Source: Schoenoplectus triqueter (Eukaryota; Streptophyta; Magnoliopsida; Poales; Cyperaceae). From it: a stretch of 54,572 bases of DNA. The number at the start of each line of letters is the position of its first letter. The first letter of the stretch is position 1. A model generated the notes under the pieces. That model was not told where the DNA came from and searched no databases. It saw nothing but the letters and a program-made list of their open reading frames with translations. The position numbers and the translations under genes are program-made. This document shows positions 23,151 through 34,215 of this stretch, in pieces. The stretch lies in assembly GCA_964058805.1 (NCBI GenBank), contig CAXKVV010000903.1, positions 1 to 54,572 on the forward strand. Direction: 5' to 3'.

Positions 23151-26100
23151 ATGGCTGATGTCGATTCCAGGGCGATATGCGGCATGCCTGAGAAGGTGCA
23201 GCTGCATGTCGCCATGCTGGCGCTTCAGTTTGGCTATGCGGGATTCCATATCGTCTCCCGTTTGGCACTTAACATGGGCATAAGCAAGGTGGTGTTTCCC
23301 GTCTACCGCAACATCATCGCCCTGATACTCCTCGTGCCTTTCGCATACTTCCTTGAAAAGTATGACACATTATTAAGGAAAATATGAACAACTATATATC
23401 AGATGAAAGTATCCATAAATTATCCATAAATTTACAATTGCAGATGAATGTATGAAACAACTAAATATCAGTACTGTTCTCTGTAATTGATAAATACTCA
23501 TATGATATAATTCGTTTCTCTTGATGGTTCAATGTATAATTAAATCAATTTATTTGTTACGTGAATGTAGCTAGAAAGTGTAGACGAATGATGCTAATTT
23601 GTTGCGTTCCATCGAATATTTTTTGTAGGAAGGACAGACCGAGACTGACACTCAATTTCGTTGTGCAATTTTTTCTACTTGCTCTTTGTGGGTAAGATCA
23701 TATAACAATTAATATTCTTTATTAATTTTTGAAGCTCAATTTTCAAATACAGATTTGATATTAATTACAACTAGTATTGACATTTTTGACATCAAAACAG
23801 AATAACCGCCAACCAAGGTTTTTATCTACTGGGACTGGACAATACTTCTCCAACCTTCGCATCGGCAATTCAGAACTCTGTACCAGCCATCACATTTGCT
23901 ATGGCTGCAGCGTTGAGGTATGTATGTCTTCGAGAATTTCCCGAGATATTCTACTATACTTGATCTGAAACCGTAGACCGGGTAGTTCTTTCCTAACTAG
24001 AAGACTTCCTTGTTATGCTTTCTTATATCAATTACAGGATAGAGAAAGTACGCCTCGATCGCAAAGATGGCATTGCAAAAGTTCTCGGAACACTTGCCTG
24101 TGTTGCGGGCGCATCAGTCATAACCCTATACAAGGGCCCCACCATATTCTCCCCTTCAACTCTTCATGGCACGGCAACAACCGCGTTCTCACAGGACACA
24201 CAGATGCTGTGGCTAAACAATTCAAATGGCAAGAGTTGGACACTTGGTTGCCTATACTTGATAGGCCACTGCTTGTCCTGGTCCGGCTGGCTCGTGCTTC
24301 AGGCGCCTGTGCTGAAGAAGTACCCCGCTAGGTTGTCTGTTACATCGTATACTTGCTTCTTCGGAGTGATCCAATTCCTGATAATAGCGGCTTTCATTGA
24401 GCGAGATGTCGATGCTTGGTCCTTTCACTCTGGTTCTGAAGTTTTCACCATCCTTTACGCGGTAATTTTGACTAATTCTTGCTTAATTGTCCCATTTAAT
24501 TAAATTAATTGTTTTGCATGCCAAGAAAAGTACCAGTTACTCACTTCATATACTTCTACTTCGGCTCAGCTGTTCTGTCACAGTTAAGTTTAGCTGCAGA
24601 AACAGAAGCTATAAGTACAAGAATTAATTCTGTGAACTCTGATTTACTGTTACAAAAGTTTGCTTTATATAGGACCACAATAAACCTCTTGGGTTCCCAT
24701 TATGGCAACAAACTACATGATTGTAGAGCCTAAAGGCTAGTATTACCTAAGTGCTCAACATCTGAGCTAAAGCCAACCTGGATGTGTTAATAGAACCTAT
24801 AATTAATTAGGATCAATTCGGAGTAGTGCAATCATAATTAATGGTAGGCATGTGACATGTGTGTAACATAAATGAAACCAGTTGAAACAACTTTGATGTC
24901 CTACTTGGAAAACTAGCCAGTAGATATTGGAGTATCTATATTATTATCATGGTAAATAGGATGGAACAATTAATTAAGTTTAGCTATTGAATTACCTAAT
25001 TAAAACATTTCATATAAAGCCCCATTCCCCATTTCTTTTTGAACTAGCAAATTAATAGGAACAGAGTATGTACTGTATGAATCTCAATTAAGGAAAAAAA
25101 ATGTATAGAATATATAGCCTCCCAGTTTATATGGGGAAAAAACTTTGAATAACACATCCAAAATGTCCACTACATGTTTACTTTTGTATGCTAGATTCGC
25201 TTATTGGATTTTCTTAAAAGATAATGCTCGCAACATTTCCAAGTAAACAGAAGAATCGTAATATGTGAAAAACCTAATTACAATATCATAGCCTTATAGG
25301 TGATTGATATGCACGTAGCAAGTATGTCAAATAAAATCAGTATGTAATTAAGTGCATATCTTAATAGTGATTAGAGAGTGGTAGCCTTCCAGAATTGTTG
25401 GTGATGTATTATGCATTTTAAATGCTTACATAAGTCAAAGTTTGTGAATAAACCTCCATGTATGCCCCCCCCCCCCCCCCACAAAATAAATAAATGTCTC
25501 TCTGATTTTGCATTCTAAAATACCTATCATTAAGAATTTTAGTACTGTTAAAAATCTTCAATTTCTCAATATGTAGTTGAACAAATTCTTTATGTTCCTT
25601 TTTCCTCATTTTTTGGGAAAAGTAATTACTGATTGATGACAGAATCCATTTTTTTTTCAATTTCTTCTGAAAATCATTTATCTGTTGCTGAATCAAAAGT
25701 TTGAATCTGGCAGAAAAATAAATGTTAATGATAAAATTGTTATGTGTCATTCAAATACAGGCATAGTTATATATTAAGTGGATAAAGTGATAAAGTTAAT
25801 AATGGGCTTATCTTCACTTTCTTAGCCATTAAATAGACTCAAATAGTGCTAAAGCTAAATTAGTGGTAGACATTATTGGATAGAAACATTTGATGCATGC
25901 TCTCTCCCCAACTTTATCTGAAACCTTATTAATTTTTTATATAAAATTCCTTTTTGAGTCAAAAATTGAAGGCGACGCTTTATTAATCAGTACTTTCAAA
26001 CATAGTGTAACTCTACATGATATTATCATGCTTTACGCTACACGTGATCATGGGATACATATAACATCGGCCCACTAAAAACACAATTATGTGTACCAGG

Positions 26101-27133
26101 ATTCAGGGTTGCTAAACTTTTATAGGAGAGAGTCATCATCATTTTTTTCAGCAGAAGAATATTAAGTAAAGAAAGTATGGACATCTTCAAATAAAAAAAA
26201 TTAAGCGAGCCACCATGATAAAGAGAAAAGGAATAATAATAATATAGGACATTTTTTATTCCTTGTAAAAACCTCTGTGGAAGCAGCAGTAAGCAAGGTT
26301 AAGCTCATTTAAAGAAAATTGGAAGAGAGAGATATAATAAGTCATTCTTGTTTTATGGGGTATATTCTGATTATTTGAAAACAAAGATATATACGCCATC
26401 AAAAATTAAGAAAAAAAACACTTAAATTTGAACATTGTGAGAAGTAAATATGTATGAAAATACTGAGGTTTAATTACATGATGCACGTACTCATTGTGGA
26501 CTGGTATATATGCAGGGTTTCATCGCTTCTGGAGTCGCTTTCGCAGTTCAAATCTGGTGCATTGACAGAGGGGGTCCCGTCTTCGTTGCCGTATATCAAC
26601 CTGTTCAGACACTTGTTGTGGCAATCATGGCTTCCCTTACTCTTGGCGAGAAGTTCTACCTTGGAGGGTAATTTCTTCATTTTTGCACAAATAAATTTGA
26701 ATGAATTGATGTCCTTAACATGAAAAAGAATCCAGTACGGATGAATGTTTACCAACACTAAGCTCTTCTTTTATCCTGGAAAATTAGTTAAATTCTCAGT
26801 CAGATTGTCTGGGTAGAAATTTTGTAATCGAAGTAGAGTAAACATGGTTTTGCAAGTTTTACACACTTTGTCCATCTTTAATTATAAACAGTCTATAAAG
26901 TTATCTTATTTAATTATTTATGCAGGATAATTGGGGCAGTGTTTATCATAATCGGACTATACCTGGTATTGTGGGGCAAAAGTGAGGAAAGAGCATTTGC
27001 AGCCAAGGAGGCAGCTGCACTGGTCTCTTCAACATGCGAGCATGAAGGACACCGACAAAGCAGTGCAGTGTCCTTCAAGGCCTCCTCTCTCAAACAACCT
27101 CTGCTTCCATCATCAACCTCAGAAAATGTCTGA
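23151..27133 (+). CDS. WAT1: WAT1 (Walls Are Thin 1) auxin exporter, six exons
   Basis: Exons 23151-23359, 23629-23691, 23801-23917, 24038-24461, 26516-26667 and 26926-27133 have GT-AG borders and join in phase to 390 residues, the length of known WAT1 proteins (about 389). The text follows WAT1 closely throughout: LQFGYAGFHIVSR, FPVYRNIIAL, ITANQGFYLLGLDNTSPTFA, GASVITLYKGPT, HCLSWSGWLVLQAPVLK, VQIWCIDRGGPVFVAVYQP, GKSEERAF, and an end in SENV. It has two EamA (DMT superfamily) repeats and about ten membrane helices. WAT1 sits in the tonoplast, exports auxin from the vacuole and supports secondary wall formation in fibres. Intron 4 is long (2054 bp). The start is the only Met in frame upstream of the conserved PEKVQLH segment. 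Close paralogues of the WAT1-related family are possible, but the match along the whole length favours WAT1 itself. Confidence 0.95.
24462..26515 (+). other. Intron 4 of WAT1, enlarged, with a C16 tract
   Basis: The donor is GTAATT after ILYA and the acceptor is TGCAG before GFIASG. The other introns are about 110-270 bp. This one holds AT-rich DNA and a run of 16 C at 25465-25480. No complete transposon ends were found in it, and frames in it have no recognisable product. Confidence 0.85.
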
Positions 27134-27943
27134 TGAACTCCGATTAATCCCCTTAATTTGCATGCACCTTGATTATGCACTTATTTGATTTTAATTTGCT
27201 TTTGGTTCTTTTTTCTTTTGCTGTTGTGTGGAGAAAACAAATGCATGGAAGTTGTGTGATCTTGTGAGCAGATAGGAATAGGCTTGTTCTTAACTAGTAG
27301 TATGGTTGACAATGGAAGGGACAGGGAGGAGTATGTATTTGATAGTTTGATCTATGATTTGCTTATGGGTTTTTGTTGTTTCTTTTAATTTCATTTGGCA
27401 GTAAGCTCTGAATTTGAAAGAAAAAGTAAATGGAAGAAATGGTTCAGATCTTTTACTTATGATTTTTTTTTTTTTGCCAAACTGCCTTAGGCGCTTTTAC
27501 TTAAGATTTGGATTCTTTACACGGTTGTATTTCAATATATTCTTTACTAATCCTACTTGCCAAAAAATGGGCTTAAGCGGATATTAAATTAGTTCCCCAA
27601 AACGCCAAAACTAATTCCTTCTCCTCTTATCCAATTAGCATTGCTCCTCCCATCCCACCGTTTATTTCCTCTTCATATCTATCCTCGTCTTTTATGCCCT
27701 TTTAATTATTTGTTTTGAGCTCGGCCATCAAATCCTTCAAACTCGCTTCCTCTCCTTCATGTCTCCAAGGATCTATATCCATACTTGTTTCCGTATTAAA
27801 AAGAAGCTGAGAACTAATAAAGATACAACATTTTTATTAATCAAGATTCTATCTTATCCTTATTTCTTTCTTTTTTTTCTCTCTGCACCATCTTCTCCTC
27901 TTCCTTGGCGTTTCTCTCTCTCGCTCGCTCGTCGCCTCCAACC
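27134..27943. other. WAT1 3' flank, then CT-rich DNA up to the retrotransposon
   Basis: Roughly 27134-27480 is a plausible 3' untranslated region. From about 27590 the strand becomes rich in CTCC and CTCTCG blocks. The retrotransposon entered at the end of this CT-rich tract, which resumes after the element at 33655. No gene was recognised, although such tracts often belong to 5' leaders. Confidence 0.45.
27939..27943 (+). repeat. 5-bp target duplication of the LTR element (left)
   Basis: CAACC here is repeated at 33655-33659 directly after the 3' LTR. Confidence 0.92.
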
Positions 27944-28416
27944 TGTCAGGAGATGAAGATGGGACGCAGACGATTAGAGATGAGGATGAGCTACAAGGAA
28001 GGAACGTGGGCAGCGACAACGGGCAGGAGAATTAAAGACATGGGGCGCTGACTGAAGGGACCCACTCATCAGATAATTTAAATAAAGTGACCGGAACAGC
28101 TAACGGATAGGCAAATATGCCCTTTGCGTTTTATAGTAGATTATTCATGTTGTATTAGAAAACCCAATTATCATTAATAAAAGATCCAATTAGGATTATT
28201 GGATATGTGATTGCATTGCCTATATATAGAGGAATGCCTTGTAAATTTGGGAGTGAAGAAGATTAATAAAATTATCCAATTTAGATTCTTGTTTTCTGTT
28301 GTATTCTTGTTCTTGCTGTTATCTTTCCATTTTCTTTTCCAAAATTATCTCAATTCAGCTTGAGTTTTCAGCTGAATTAGTTCAATAAGTTCTCAATTAA
28401 ACTTGAGAACGTTACA
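27944..28416 (+). repeat. 5' LTR
   Basis: 473 bp, TG...CA ends. It holds a TATA box candidate TATATATAGA at 28221-28230, about 277 bp into the LTR, and AATAAA-type signals near 28263. It is identical to 33182-33654 except at 28128. Confidence 0.96.
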
Positions 28417-28418
28417 TT

Positions 28419-28430
28419 TGGTATCAGAGC
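28419..28430 (+). promoter_or_regulatory. Primer binding site for initiator Met-tRNA
   Basis: TGGTATCAGAGC, two bases after the 5' LTR, is the standard plant primer site complementary to the 3' end of initiator Met-tRNA. Confidence 0.95.
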
Positions 28431-28488
28431 TCGCCGATCGCATCTGGGTCGCGAGTTCATTGTTACTTACTATTGAATTGCTTCGGTT

Positions 28489-31400
28489 ATGGCTAAAACA
28501 AGGAGTAATTCTGACGATACTGGTACGGAACAACTTCCAGCTTCTGCTCAGATGGAACCAACCTCTACAGAGATTATCATCAGCTTGCATGAGCTCACTC
28601 AACGTATGGCCAATTCTGAACAAAAGCATTCTCAAATGTTATCTCAAATGAGCTCAATGATGGATGAATTACGACTGATTAAGTCTAACCAGACTCCTCC
28701 GGCACCAATTCCTCCGGTCCATCAATTACCACCTCATTCCATTTCCCATTCTCATATGCCACCACCTTCTAACTTCACACATCAACATGCTCCTCGTTCT
28801 GCTGAGAATAATGCATTCCATACTCGGTCTCAATTTGAGCCCCAACATTCTTCTGATCAAGCTCATTTCCAAGAACACACAAGAAGGTCTGATATTCCAT
28901 ATTTCCATGATACTCAAAGGCGTGAGGATGCTTGGAGTACTCAAGACAACATTCCTAAATGGCATGTGCCACGTGCTGAATTACCCAAGTTTGACGGGTC
29001 TGGCGTTGTAGACTGGGTTGAGGATTGCGAATATTTTTTTGACATCACACATACTCAGGAAAACAGCAAGGTTCAACTGATCATTCCTTATCTTGTAGGT
29101 GAGGCAAGGGAGTGGTATCGTTATTTCAAACTCAATACTTTTAATCCCTATTGGTCAGAATTCAAAGATGAGTTGTTGGAGAGATTTCACCCTGATATTA
29201 AAGACCCAGTTCATGAATTTAAACAGATTCAACAAAATGGGAAAGTAGAAGATTACATCAAAAATTATGAAAGAGTCAAGGCTAGAGTGATGGCTAAACA
29301 ATATTCTGATGAAGAATTTTATCTTCTTGGGTTTTTGAGCGGTTTAAACGAAGAAGTGTCTGATGCTGTTATGCTTTATAACCCAACTACTTTAAAATAT
29401 GCCTATAAATTGGCTAGGCAAGTGGAAAAATCAATTGAAAGCCATAACAAGATGCTTAAACACATGAACAAGACTCCTTCTCAATCCTTCCTTCATAATA
29501 AACCATTCAAACCTAGAGAGGAGCCCATTACTTTACCTGTTTCTAATGCTACTCGCCTTTCTGATCCACCCAACAACACACAACTGACATTGGAACAGAA
29601 AAAGACTTTGGGTTTGTGTTTTAAATGTGGTGCTAAATTTTATCCAGGTCATAAATGTAATTTCAAAGGGATTCATTTATTAGAAGGTGATGAGTTAGAT
29701 ACAAATGAACAAATGCAGTCAAATGAAGAACCCAGTGATTCTGAATTTACAAAACTAGCCTCCCTTGATACTGCGGTTATTACATTGTGTGCTGCTACCC
29801 CTTCTCCTAATCACAGTACACTACTCTTTCAAGGCAAAATTCACAACCTAGACATTATTGCAATGATAGACAGTGGTAGCACACACTCTTTTATACATCC
29901 TTCTATTATTAATTCTCTTCATCTGCAGACTTCTTCCACTAAATTACTCTCAGTTTCTACAGCTAGTGGTGCTCAACTATCTACTGACACAGTTTGTCCT
30001 CAGCTAGTTTTCCAATTGCAGAAATTTAATTTTCAAGATGATTTCTATGTCTTACCTGTTACTGGCCATGATATGATTCTTGGGATGGATTGGTTGCACT
30101 CCCACAGCCCAGTAACTTTTGATTCACTGGCTGGTACATTGTCCTTACAGCTCCAGGGCACCCATGTAATGTTACAATTACAGCCCCTAACAGCTTCCCT
30201 TCATATGTGTGAGCAGGTGTCTAATATCAACAAAGAGATTCATCATGGCCACTCCTTGTTCCTAGCTCATGTGTTTTGTGCTAAGGCACCTTCTTCAGAA
30301 AAAAATCATTATTCTTCTCCTGTTCAGCATCTTCTTGACCAGTATCAAGATATTTTTCAAACACCCTCTTCTCTACCACCATCAAGATCATGTGATCATA
30401 AAATAATTCTTGATCCCAACTGTAAACCTTTTCAATTGAGACCTTATAGATTTTCATATTTTCAAAAATTAGAAATTGAAAAAATTCTGGAAGAACTTCT
30501 ATCCAATGGTTTCATTCAACCTTCATCTAGTTCTTTTGCTTCACCAGTTCTTCTAGTTAAGAAAAAGGACAATTCATGGCGCATGTGTATAGATTATAGA
30601 AAGCTCAATGAGATGACAATAAAAAATAAATTCCCAATTCCAATAATTGATGACCTTTTAGATGAGCTTAAGCATGCTTGTTTTTTCTCTAAAATAGACT
30701 TGCGCTCGGGATATCATCAAATTAGAATGCATAATGATTCTATCCCTTTAACTGCATTTAGAACACACGATGGTTTATATGAATTTAAGGTTATGCCATT
30801 TGGTTTGACAAATGCACCTGCCACTTTTCAATATTTAATGAATTCAGTTTTCAAACCTTTTCTCCGTAAATTTGTTTTAGTTTTTTTTGATGACATCTTA
30901 GTTTATAGCTCAGATTTTTCATCTCATTTATCTCACTTATCTTCTGTTTTCCAGATTTTGCAGAAACATCAATTATTTGCTAAATTATCTAAGTGTGAAT
31001 TTGCTAGTAATCAAATTGAATACTTGGGTCATATTATAAGCTCTAAGGGTGTTGCTACAGATCCATCTAAAATTGAAGCCATGCTTCATTGGCCAATACC
31101 AAAAACAGTCAGACACCTTAGAGGATTTTTGGGATTAACCGGTTATTACAGGAAATTTATTAAAGATTATGGCTTGATAAGTAGACCCCTCTCTGATTTG
31201 CTTAAAAAAGATGCTTTTAAATGGTCCACTCAAGCACAATTAGCTTTTGATTCACTCAAAACAGCTCTCTCTCAAGCTCCAGTTCTCACTTTACCAGATT
31301 TTAGTCAACCATTTGTTGTTGAAACAGATGCATCACAATATGGTATAGGAGCTGTCCTTATGCAAAATCATAAGCCAATTGCATACTTAAGCCAAAAATT

Positions 31401-33273
31401 AGGGGTGAAGAATCAAGGGTTATCTACGTATGAAAAGGAGTTGCTTGCTTTAATTACTGCCGTGACCAAATGGAAACATTATTTACTTGGCAGTAGATTT
31501 ACAATTAGGACCGATCAAATTAGTTTAAAGAATTTATTAGAACAAAAAATTCATACTACATTACAACATAGAGGCTTGAGTAAGTTATTGGGTCTGAATT
31601 ATACAATTGAATACAAAAAAGGTGTGGAAAATAAGGTAGCTGATGCACTATCTCGGGTGGAGGGGCAAAATGGAGATTTCCTGGTTCTTCATGGCCAACT
31701 CTTTGCTTTTTCTGAACTAACACCTCAATGGGTCTATGATATTCTTAACAGTTATACTAATGACCCTTGGATCCAGACTTTACAGTCCAAATTAGTCTCT
31801 CAAGCTCAGGAGGAACATCATCTATCAGTTCACCAGGGACTCATACGCTTTAAGGGCAAAATATGTGTGGGAACAGCTGCTAATTGGCGCCAACTTCTGT
31901 TACAAGAAGTTCATGATTCAGCCATTGGAGGACATTCTGGAACTTCTGTCACTCTTCATCGTTTAAAGCAGCATTTTTATTGGCCTAAAATGAAGCAGGA
32001 TGTTATACAATATGTTAGGTCTTGTACAAATTGCCAAATGAATAAACCAGAACATGTCTCTACACCTGGGCTATTACAGCCTTTGCCTATTCCCTCTGAG
32101 GCATGGTGTAGTGTGGGAATTGATTTTATTACTGGTTTGCCAAAATCTGCTGGGTATGAGGTTATTATGGTAATTGTTGATCGATTGACCAAATTTGCAT
32201 ATTTCTTGGCCTTAGCTCATCCTTACACTGCTGTTACGGTTGCTAAAGTTTTTTTTGAGAATATCTTCAAAAATCATGGATTACCTACATCTATAATTTC
32301 TGATCGAGACCCCATTTTTACAGGTTGCTTTTGGCAAGAACTGATGCGATTATTGGGCATACAGCTTAACATGAGCTCTGCATACCATCCTCAGACAGAC
32401 GGTCAAACGGAACGTGTTAACCAGTGTCTGGAAAATTATTTACGAGGCATGCTCTTAGATAAGCCAAAGAATTGGTCAACATGGTTACCCCTAGCACAGT
32501 ACTGGTACAACTCCAATTTCCATACTGCTTTGAAAACTACTCCTTTCCAGGCCTTATATGGCTATCCTCCGCCTCAGCCATCTTTGGGACATCCTCCCAA
32601 GAGTAATATTGAAGCAGTTGACTCTTGGCTTCGTGACCGACATCGTACCATGACTCAGTTAAAGTTCAACCTCTCAATTTCCCAGCAACACATGAAGAAG
32701 TTTGCTGATCATCATCGTACCGAGCGGTCGTTCGGTACCGGTGATTGGGTCTACCTAAAGCTTCAACCATACCGCCAACTATCTATATCCGGCCATCACA
32801 ATCAAAAGCTTAGCCCTCGTTTCTATGGTCCATTTGAGATTGAGCAGCGTATTGGAAAGGTGGCGTACCGATTGCGTTTACCGGCTGGCTCGGCCATTCA
32901 CCCCGTCCTCCATGTCTCTCAACTCAAGAAACACATCAGTAGGGGCACTAATGTATCTCCAACACTTCCAATTTCATCACCGGAAGGACAATTGAAAATC
33001 TATCCACTGCAAATTTTAGCTCGTCGCGCGGTGAAACACCAAAATGTTGCCGTGCCTCAATTGTTAATCAAATGGTCTAACCTTCCAGATGAAGATGCTT
33101 CCTGGGAGGACTACGATGTTCTCGCTAGGCATTACCCGTCATTCATTCTTGAGGACAAGAATAATTTTGAGGGGCGGGGATTGTCAGGAGATGAAGATGG
33201 GACGCAGACGATTAGAGATGAGGATGAGCTACAAGGAAGGAACGTGGGCAGCGACAACGGGCAGGAGAATTAA
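28489..33273 (+). CDS. Gag-Pol polyprotein of Ty3/gypsy chromovirus, intact
   Basis: A single frame of 1594 codons starts 58 bases after the primer site. Gag (about 1-370) includes the retrotransposon gag core (VGEAREWYRYFK, WSEFKDELLERF) and a zinc knuckle of the plant type CFKCGAKFYPGHKC near residue 380. The protease has MIDSGSTHSFI near 460. Reverse transcriptase (about 640-830) has WRMCIDYRKLNE, FFSKIDLRSGYHQI and FFDDILVYS. RNase H begins near FVVETDASQYGIGAV (about 945). Integrase has an HHCC finger (GGHSG, then CTNCQMNK), DDE residues in GIDFITGLP, ISDRDPIF and GQTERVNQCLENY, and a GPFEIEQRIGKVAYRLRLP segment. The end carries a chromodomain-like motif, LLIKWSNLPDEDASWEDYD. Remarkably, the last 30 codons lie inside the 3' LTR. 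Gag and Pol are not separated by a stop or frameshift, so processing must be proteolytic. Confidence 0.96.
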   Translation: MAKTRSNSDDTGTEQLPASAQMEPTSTEIIISLHELTQRMANSEQKHSQMLSQMSSMMDELRLIKSNQTPPAPIPPVHQLPPHSISHSHMPPPSNFTHQHAPRSAENNAFHTRSQFEPQHSSDQAHFQEHTRRSDIPYFHDTQRREDAWSTQDNIPKWHVPRAELPKFDGSGVVDWVEDCEYFFDITHTQENSKVQLIIPYLVGEAREWYRYFKLNTFNPYWSEFKDELLERFHPDIKDPVHEFKQIQQNGKVEDYIKNYERVKARVMAKQYSDEEFYLLGFLSGLNEEVSDAVMLYNPTTLKYAYKLARQVEKSIESHNKMLKHMNKTPSQSFLHNKPFKPREEPITLPVSNATRLSDPPNNTQLTLEQKKTLGLCFKCGAKFYPGHKCNFKGIHLLEGDELDTNEQMQSNEEPSDSEFTKLASLDTAVITLCAATPSPNHSTLLFQGKIHNLDIIAMIDSGSTHSFIHPSIINSLHLQTSSTKLLSVSTASGAQLSTDTVCPQLVFQLQKFNFQDDFYVLPVTGHDMILGMDWLHSHSPVTFDSLAGTLSLQLQGTHVMLQLQPLTASLHMCEQVSNINKEIHHGHSLFLAHVFCAKAPSSEKNHYSSPVQHLLDQYQDIFQTPSSLPPSRSCDHKIILDPNCKPFQLRPYRFSYFQKLEIEKILEELLSNGFIQPSSSSFASPVLLVKKKDNSWRMCIDYRKLNEMTIKNKFPIPIIDDLLDELKHACFFSKIDLRSGYHQIRMHNDSIPLTAFRTHDGLYEFKVMPFGLTNAPATFQYLMNSVFKPFLRKFVLVFFDDILVYSSDFSSHLSHLSSVFQILQKHQLFAKLSKCEFASNQIEYLGHIISSKGVATDPSKIEAMLHWPIPKTVRHLRGFLGLTGYYRKFIKDYGLISRPLSDLLKKDAFKWSTQAQLAFDSLKTALSQAPVLTLPDFSQPFVVETDASQYGIGAVLMQNHKPIAYLSQKLGVKNQGLSTYEKELLALITAVTKWKHYLLGSRFTIRTDQISLKNLLEQKIHTTLQHRGLSKLLGLNYTIEYKKGVENKVADALSRVEGQNGDFLVLHGQLFAFSELTPQWVYDILNSYTNDPWIQTLQSKLVSQAQEEHHLSVHQGLIRFKGKICVGTAANWRQLLLQEVHDSAIGGHSGTSVTLHRLKQHFYWPKMKQDVIQYVRSCTNCQMNKPEHVSTPGLLQPLPIPSEAWCSVGIDFITGLPKSAGYEVIMVIVDRLTKFAYFLALAHPYTAVTVAKVFFENIFKNHGLPTSIISDRDPIFTGCFWQELMRLLGIQLNMSSAYHPQTDGQTERVNQCLENYLRGMLLDKPKNWSTWLPLAQYWYNSNFHTALKTTPFQALYGYPPPQPSLGHPPKSNIEAVDSWLRDRHRTMTQLKFNLSISQQHMKKFADHHRTERSFGTGDWVYLKLQPYRQLSISGHHNQKLSPRFYGPFEIEQRIGKVAYRLRLPAGSAIHPVLHVSQLKKHISRGTNVSPTLPISSPEGQLKIYPLQILARRAVKHQNVAVPQLLIKWSNLPDEDASWEDYDVLARHYPSFILEDKNNFEGRGLSGDEDGTQTIRDEDELQGRNVGSDNGQEN
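33169..33180 (+). promoter_or_regulatory. Polypurine tract, inside the coding frame
   Basis: GAGGGGCGGGGA ends one base before the 3' LTR and would prime plus-strand synthesis. It is also translated as part of FEGRG in the Pol tail, so the same bases serve two roles. Confidence 0.85.
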
Positions 33274-33654
33274 AGACATGGGGCGCTGACTGAAGGGACC
33301 CACTCATCAGATAATTTAAATAAAGTGACCGGAACAGCTAACGGATAGGCAAATATGCCCTTTGCATTTTATAGTAGATTATTCATGTTGTATTAGAAAA
33401 CCCAATTATCATTAATAAAAGATCCAATTAGGATTATTGGATATGTGATTGCATTGCCTATATATAGAGGAATGCCTTGTAAATTTGGGAGTGAAGAAGA
33501 TTAATAAAATTATCCAATTTAGATTCTTGTTTTCTGTTGTATTCTTGTTCTTGCTGTTATCTTTCCATTTTCTTTTCCAAAATTATCTCAATTCAGCTTG
33601 AGTTTTCAGCTGAATTAGTTCAATAAGTTCTCAATTAAACTTGAGAACGTTACA
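33182..33654 (+). repeat. 3' LTR
   Basis: 473 bp, differing from the 5' LTR only at 33366 (A). Its first 92 bp encode the last 30 residues of Gag-Pol and the stop codon (33271-33273). TATA candidate at 33459-33468. Confidence 0.96.
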
Positions 33655-34215
33655 CAACCCCAACCACGTTCAAACCTCTCTTCCTCGCTCGATCCCTCCT
33701 TGCACCCCTCATCGCACCGCTCCCCTTCTCCCCTCTCCCCTCTCCCCTCTCCCCTCTTCCCTCTCCACACAACCTGGCAGAATTTGGGAAAGTAATAACA
33801 AAATAGTTGCTAATAATTCAGTGCATTTATTTTTTTGATTTATTTACGTTTAAATTGTCATATCTCTACTATAAAATTAACCAAGTTAAAAGAAAAAAAA
33901 ATCAAACAACCAAACCGCTTTATCTTGCATAACAGATTACACTAGAAATCAAATAATCTAAAAAAATTTAGTTGATTTAAAACCAAATCATTTGACACGT
34001 CTGAGATTAAGAACAATCACCTCTAGCAGAACAAGTAAATTAAAGATTTCTGACAAGCCTTCAGTAATCTATAGTTGCGGCCCAGTTACTCCCAATCTTT
34101 GTTCACAACTGTAAAGCTCTCCGTCTGTACCCAAATTTCAGAAGCTGAACTGGAGGCCCAAGCTAAGCTTTAACCCAAAATATTGAATAGATTAAACATG
34201 AATGCCTAGCCCCTA
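33655..34215. other. CT-rich tract with heptamer repeats, then AT-rich flank
   Basis: After the CAACC duplication the strand is C/T-rich up to about 33775, with about five tandem CTCCCCT heptamers at 33726-33758. It continues the tract interrupted by the LTR element. The rest holds nothing recognisable. Confidence 0.6.

Larger units (their letters stand above)
27944..33654 (+). mobile_element. Full-length Ty3/gypsy LTR retrotransposon (chromovirus), very young
   Basis: The element is 5711 bp. It has two 473-bp LTRs (TGTCAGG...GTTACA) that differ at a single base, G at 28128 versus A at 33366. Other parts are CAACC target duplications, an initiator-Met-tRNA primer site, one intact Gag-Pol frame and a purine-rich tract before the 3' LTR. 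One difference in 473 bp gives about 0.2% divergence; at an assumed 1.3e-8 changes per site per year this is near 80,000 years. Pol order is protease, reverse transcriptase, RNase H, integrase, as in Ty3/gypsy. The integrase tail carries a chromodomain-like segment, which places it with chromoviruses. It lies 810 bp beyond the WAT1 stop in the same orientation. Nothing visible would prevent activity. Confidence 0.97.
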
